A stretch of 6,363 nt of DNA from Niastella sp. (lineage in GTDB: Bacteria; Bacteroidota; Bacteroidia; Chitinophagales; Chitinophagaceae), in NCBI GenBank assembly GCA_021154515.1, contig JAJKIL010000080.1, positions 1-6,363 of the forward strand, written 5' to 3'. Position numbers and translations under genes: made by a program. Below are positions 5,948 through 6,363 of the stretch, piece by piece. Under the pieces are notes generated by a model. It was not told the origin of the DNA, searched no databases, and saw nothing but the letters and a program-made list of their open reading frames with translations. Each line of letters begins with the position of its first letter. The stretch's first letter is position 1.

Positions 5948-6363
5948 ATGAAATTATGCTATGCTATATTATTTCTGATCGTACTGCATGCTGAAGGTTT
6001 GTGTCAGTTAAATACCGGCGGCTTTCATGCGGGATTTGGTGTAGATGCAGATACAAAAGCCGGATATCTTAAATATGGTCCAGCTACGGGAACTATATCC
6101 AGCGACGACTGGTTTTCCTCTCCCACTGCTTCAGGCACCAATGTAATCGATACGTCTAACGCCGCTTATTATAGATCGCGGCTACAGGCGGGCAATAATA
6201 TTTCCTTTGCAAAACGCATGTCGGTTCCACTGTATACCAATGTAAGCGGTAAGATCTGGCTGGATGCGATTTACACCCGGGATTATATTGCAGCTTCAAC
6301 AGACTCCTCTACTTTTTCAGGCGGCGGAAAAAACGGCGATGACCCTGCCAGCTGGCATGGCAC
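5948..6363 (+). CDS. secreted surface protein, N-terminus (3'-partial)
   Basis: The frame is open from ATG 5948 to the window end, giving 138 complete codons. It opens with a signal peptide (MKLCYAILFLIVLHAEG, cleavage near residues 19/20), so the protein is exported. The mature part starts with LNTGGFHAGFGVDADTKAGY and contains SSDDWF (51-56), GTNVIDTSNAAYY (63-75), SFAKRMSVP (86-94) and GKIWLDAIYTRDYIAAS (101-117). From memory, this pattern is found at the start of very large Chitinophagaceae extracellular proteins that carry Ig-like or SprB-type repeats and end in a type IX secretion (gliding-motility-associated) sorting domain. I cannot confirm that because the rest lies beyond the window. 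The A-run just before ATG fits local starts. I see no enzyme motif in this part. Confidence 0.8.
   Translation, partial: MKLCYAILFLIVLHAEGLCQLNTGGFHAGFGVDADTKAGYLKYGPATGTISSDDWFSSPTASGTNVIDTSNAAYYRSRLQAGNNISFAKRMSVPLYTNVSGKIWLDAIYTRDYIAASTDSSTFSGGGKNGDDPASWHG

Overview
The window looks like a chromosomal segment of a Bacteroidota bacterium, most likely family Chitinophagaceae (Niastella/Chitinophaga-like). The genus is an inference from protein style; I could not run a search. Three things support the phylum: an outer-membrane beta-barrel receptor with an N-terminal carboxypeptidase-regulatory-like domain, the absence of Shine-Dalgarno sequences before the starts (A-rich instead), and exact matches to the Bacteroidota promoter -7 element TAnnTTTG.

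Layout. (1) 1-563, plus: the C-terminal ATPase domain of an ABC exporter whose membrane part lies before the window. (2) 697-3225, plus: an 842-residue TonB-dependent-type outer-membrane receptor, with no SusD-like partner in the window. (3) 3233-4501, minus: a secreted protein with two retropepsin-like DTG motifs, convergent with the receptor gene across only 7 bp. (4) 4538-5119, plus: a YdjA-like FMN nitroreductase, divergent from the protease gene across 36 bp. That gap holds one exact -7 box for each direction, so close to both start codons that both mRNAs would be leaderless or nearly so. (5) 5120-5947: an 828-bp stretch with no long gene. It holds a short TGGGAT repeat, a 35-codon minus-strand ORF for a single-pass membrane peptide, a cluster of three dyads (one an FNR-like TTGAT-N4-ATCAT box), a roughly 230-bp stretch open in several frames, and paired TAGACAC repeats that may be the worn end of an insertion sequence. 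(6) 5948 to the window end, plus: the N-terminus of a secreted, probably large, surface protein.

The genes do not form one pathway; most are single-gene units in alternating orientation. The common theme is the cell envelope: an exporter, an outer-membrane receptor, an exported aspartic-protease-like protein, a small membrane peptide and a secreted surface protein. The nitroreductase is the only clearly cytoplasmic enzyme. The least explained part, and the best place to look for something undescribed, is the small membrane peptide with the dyad cluster upstream of it.
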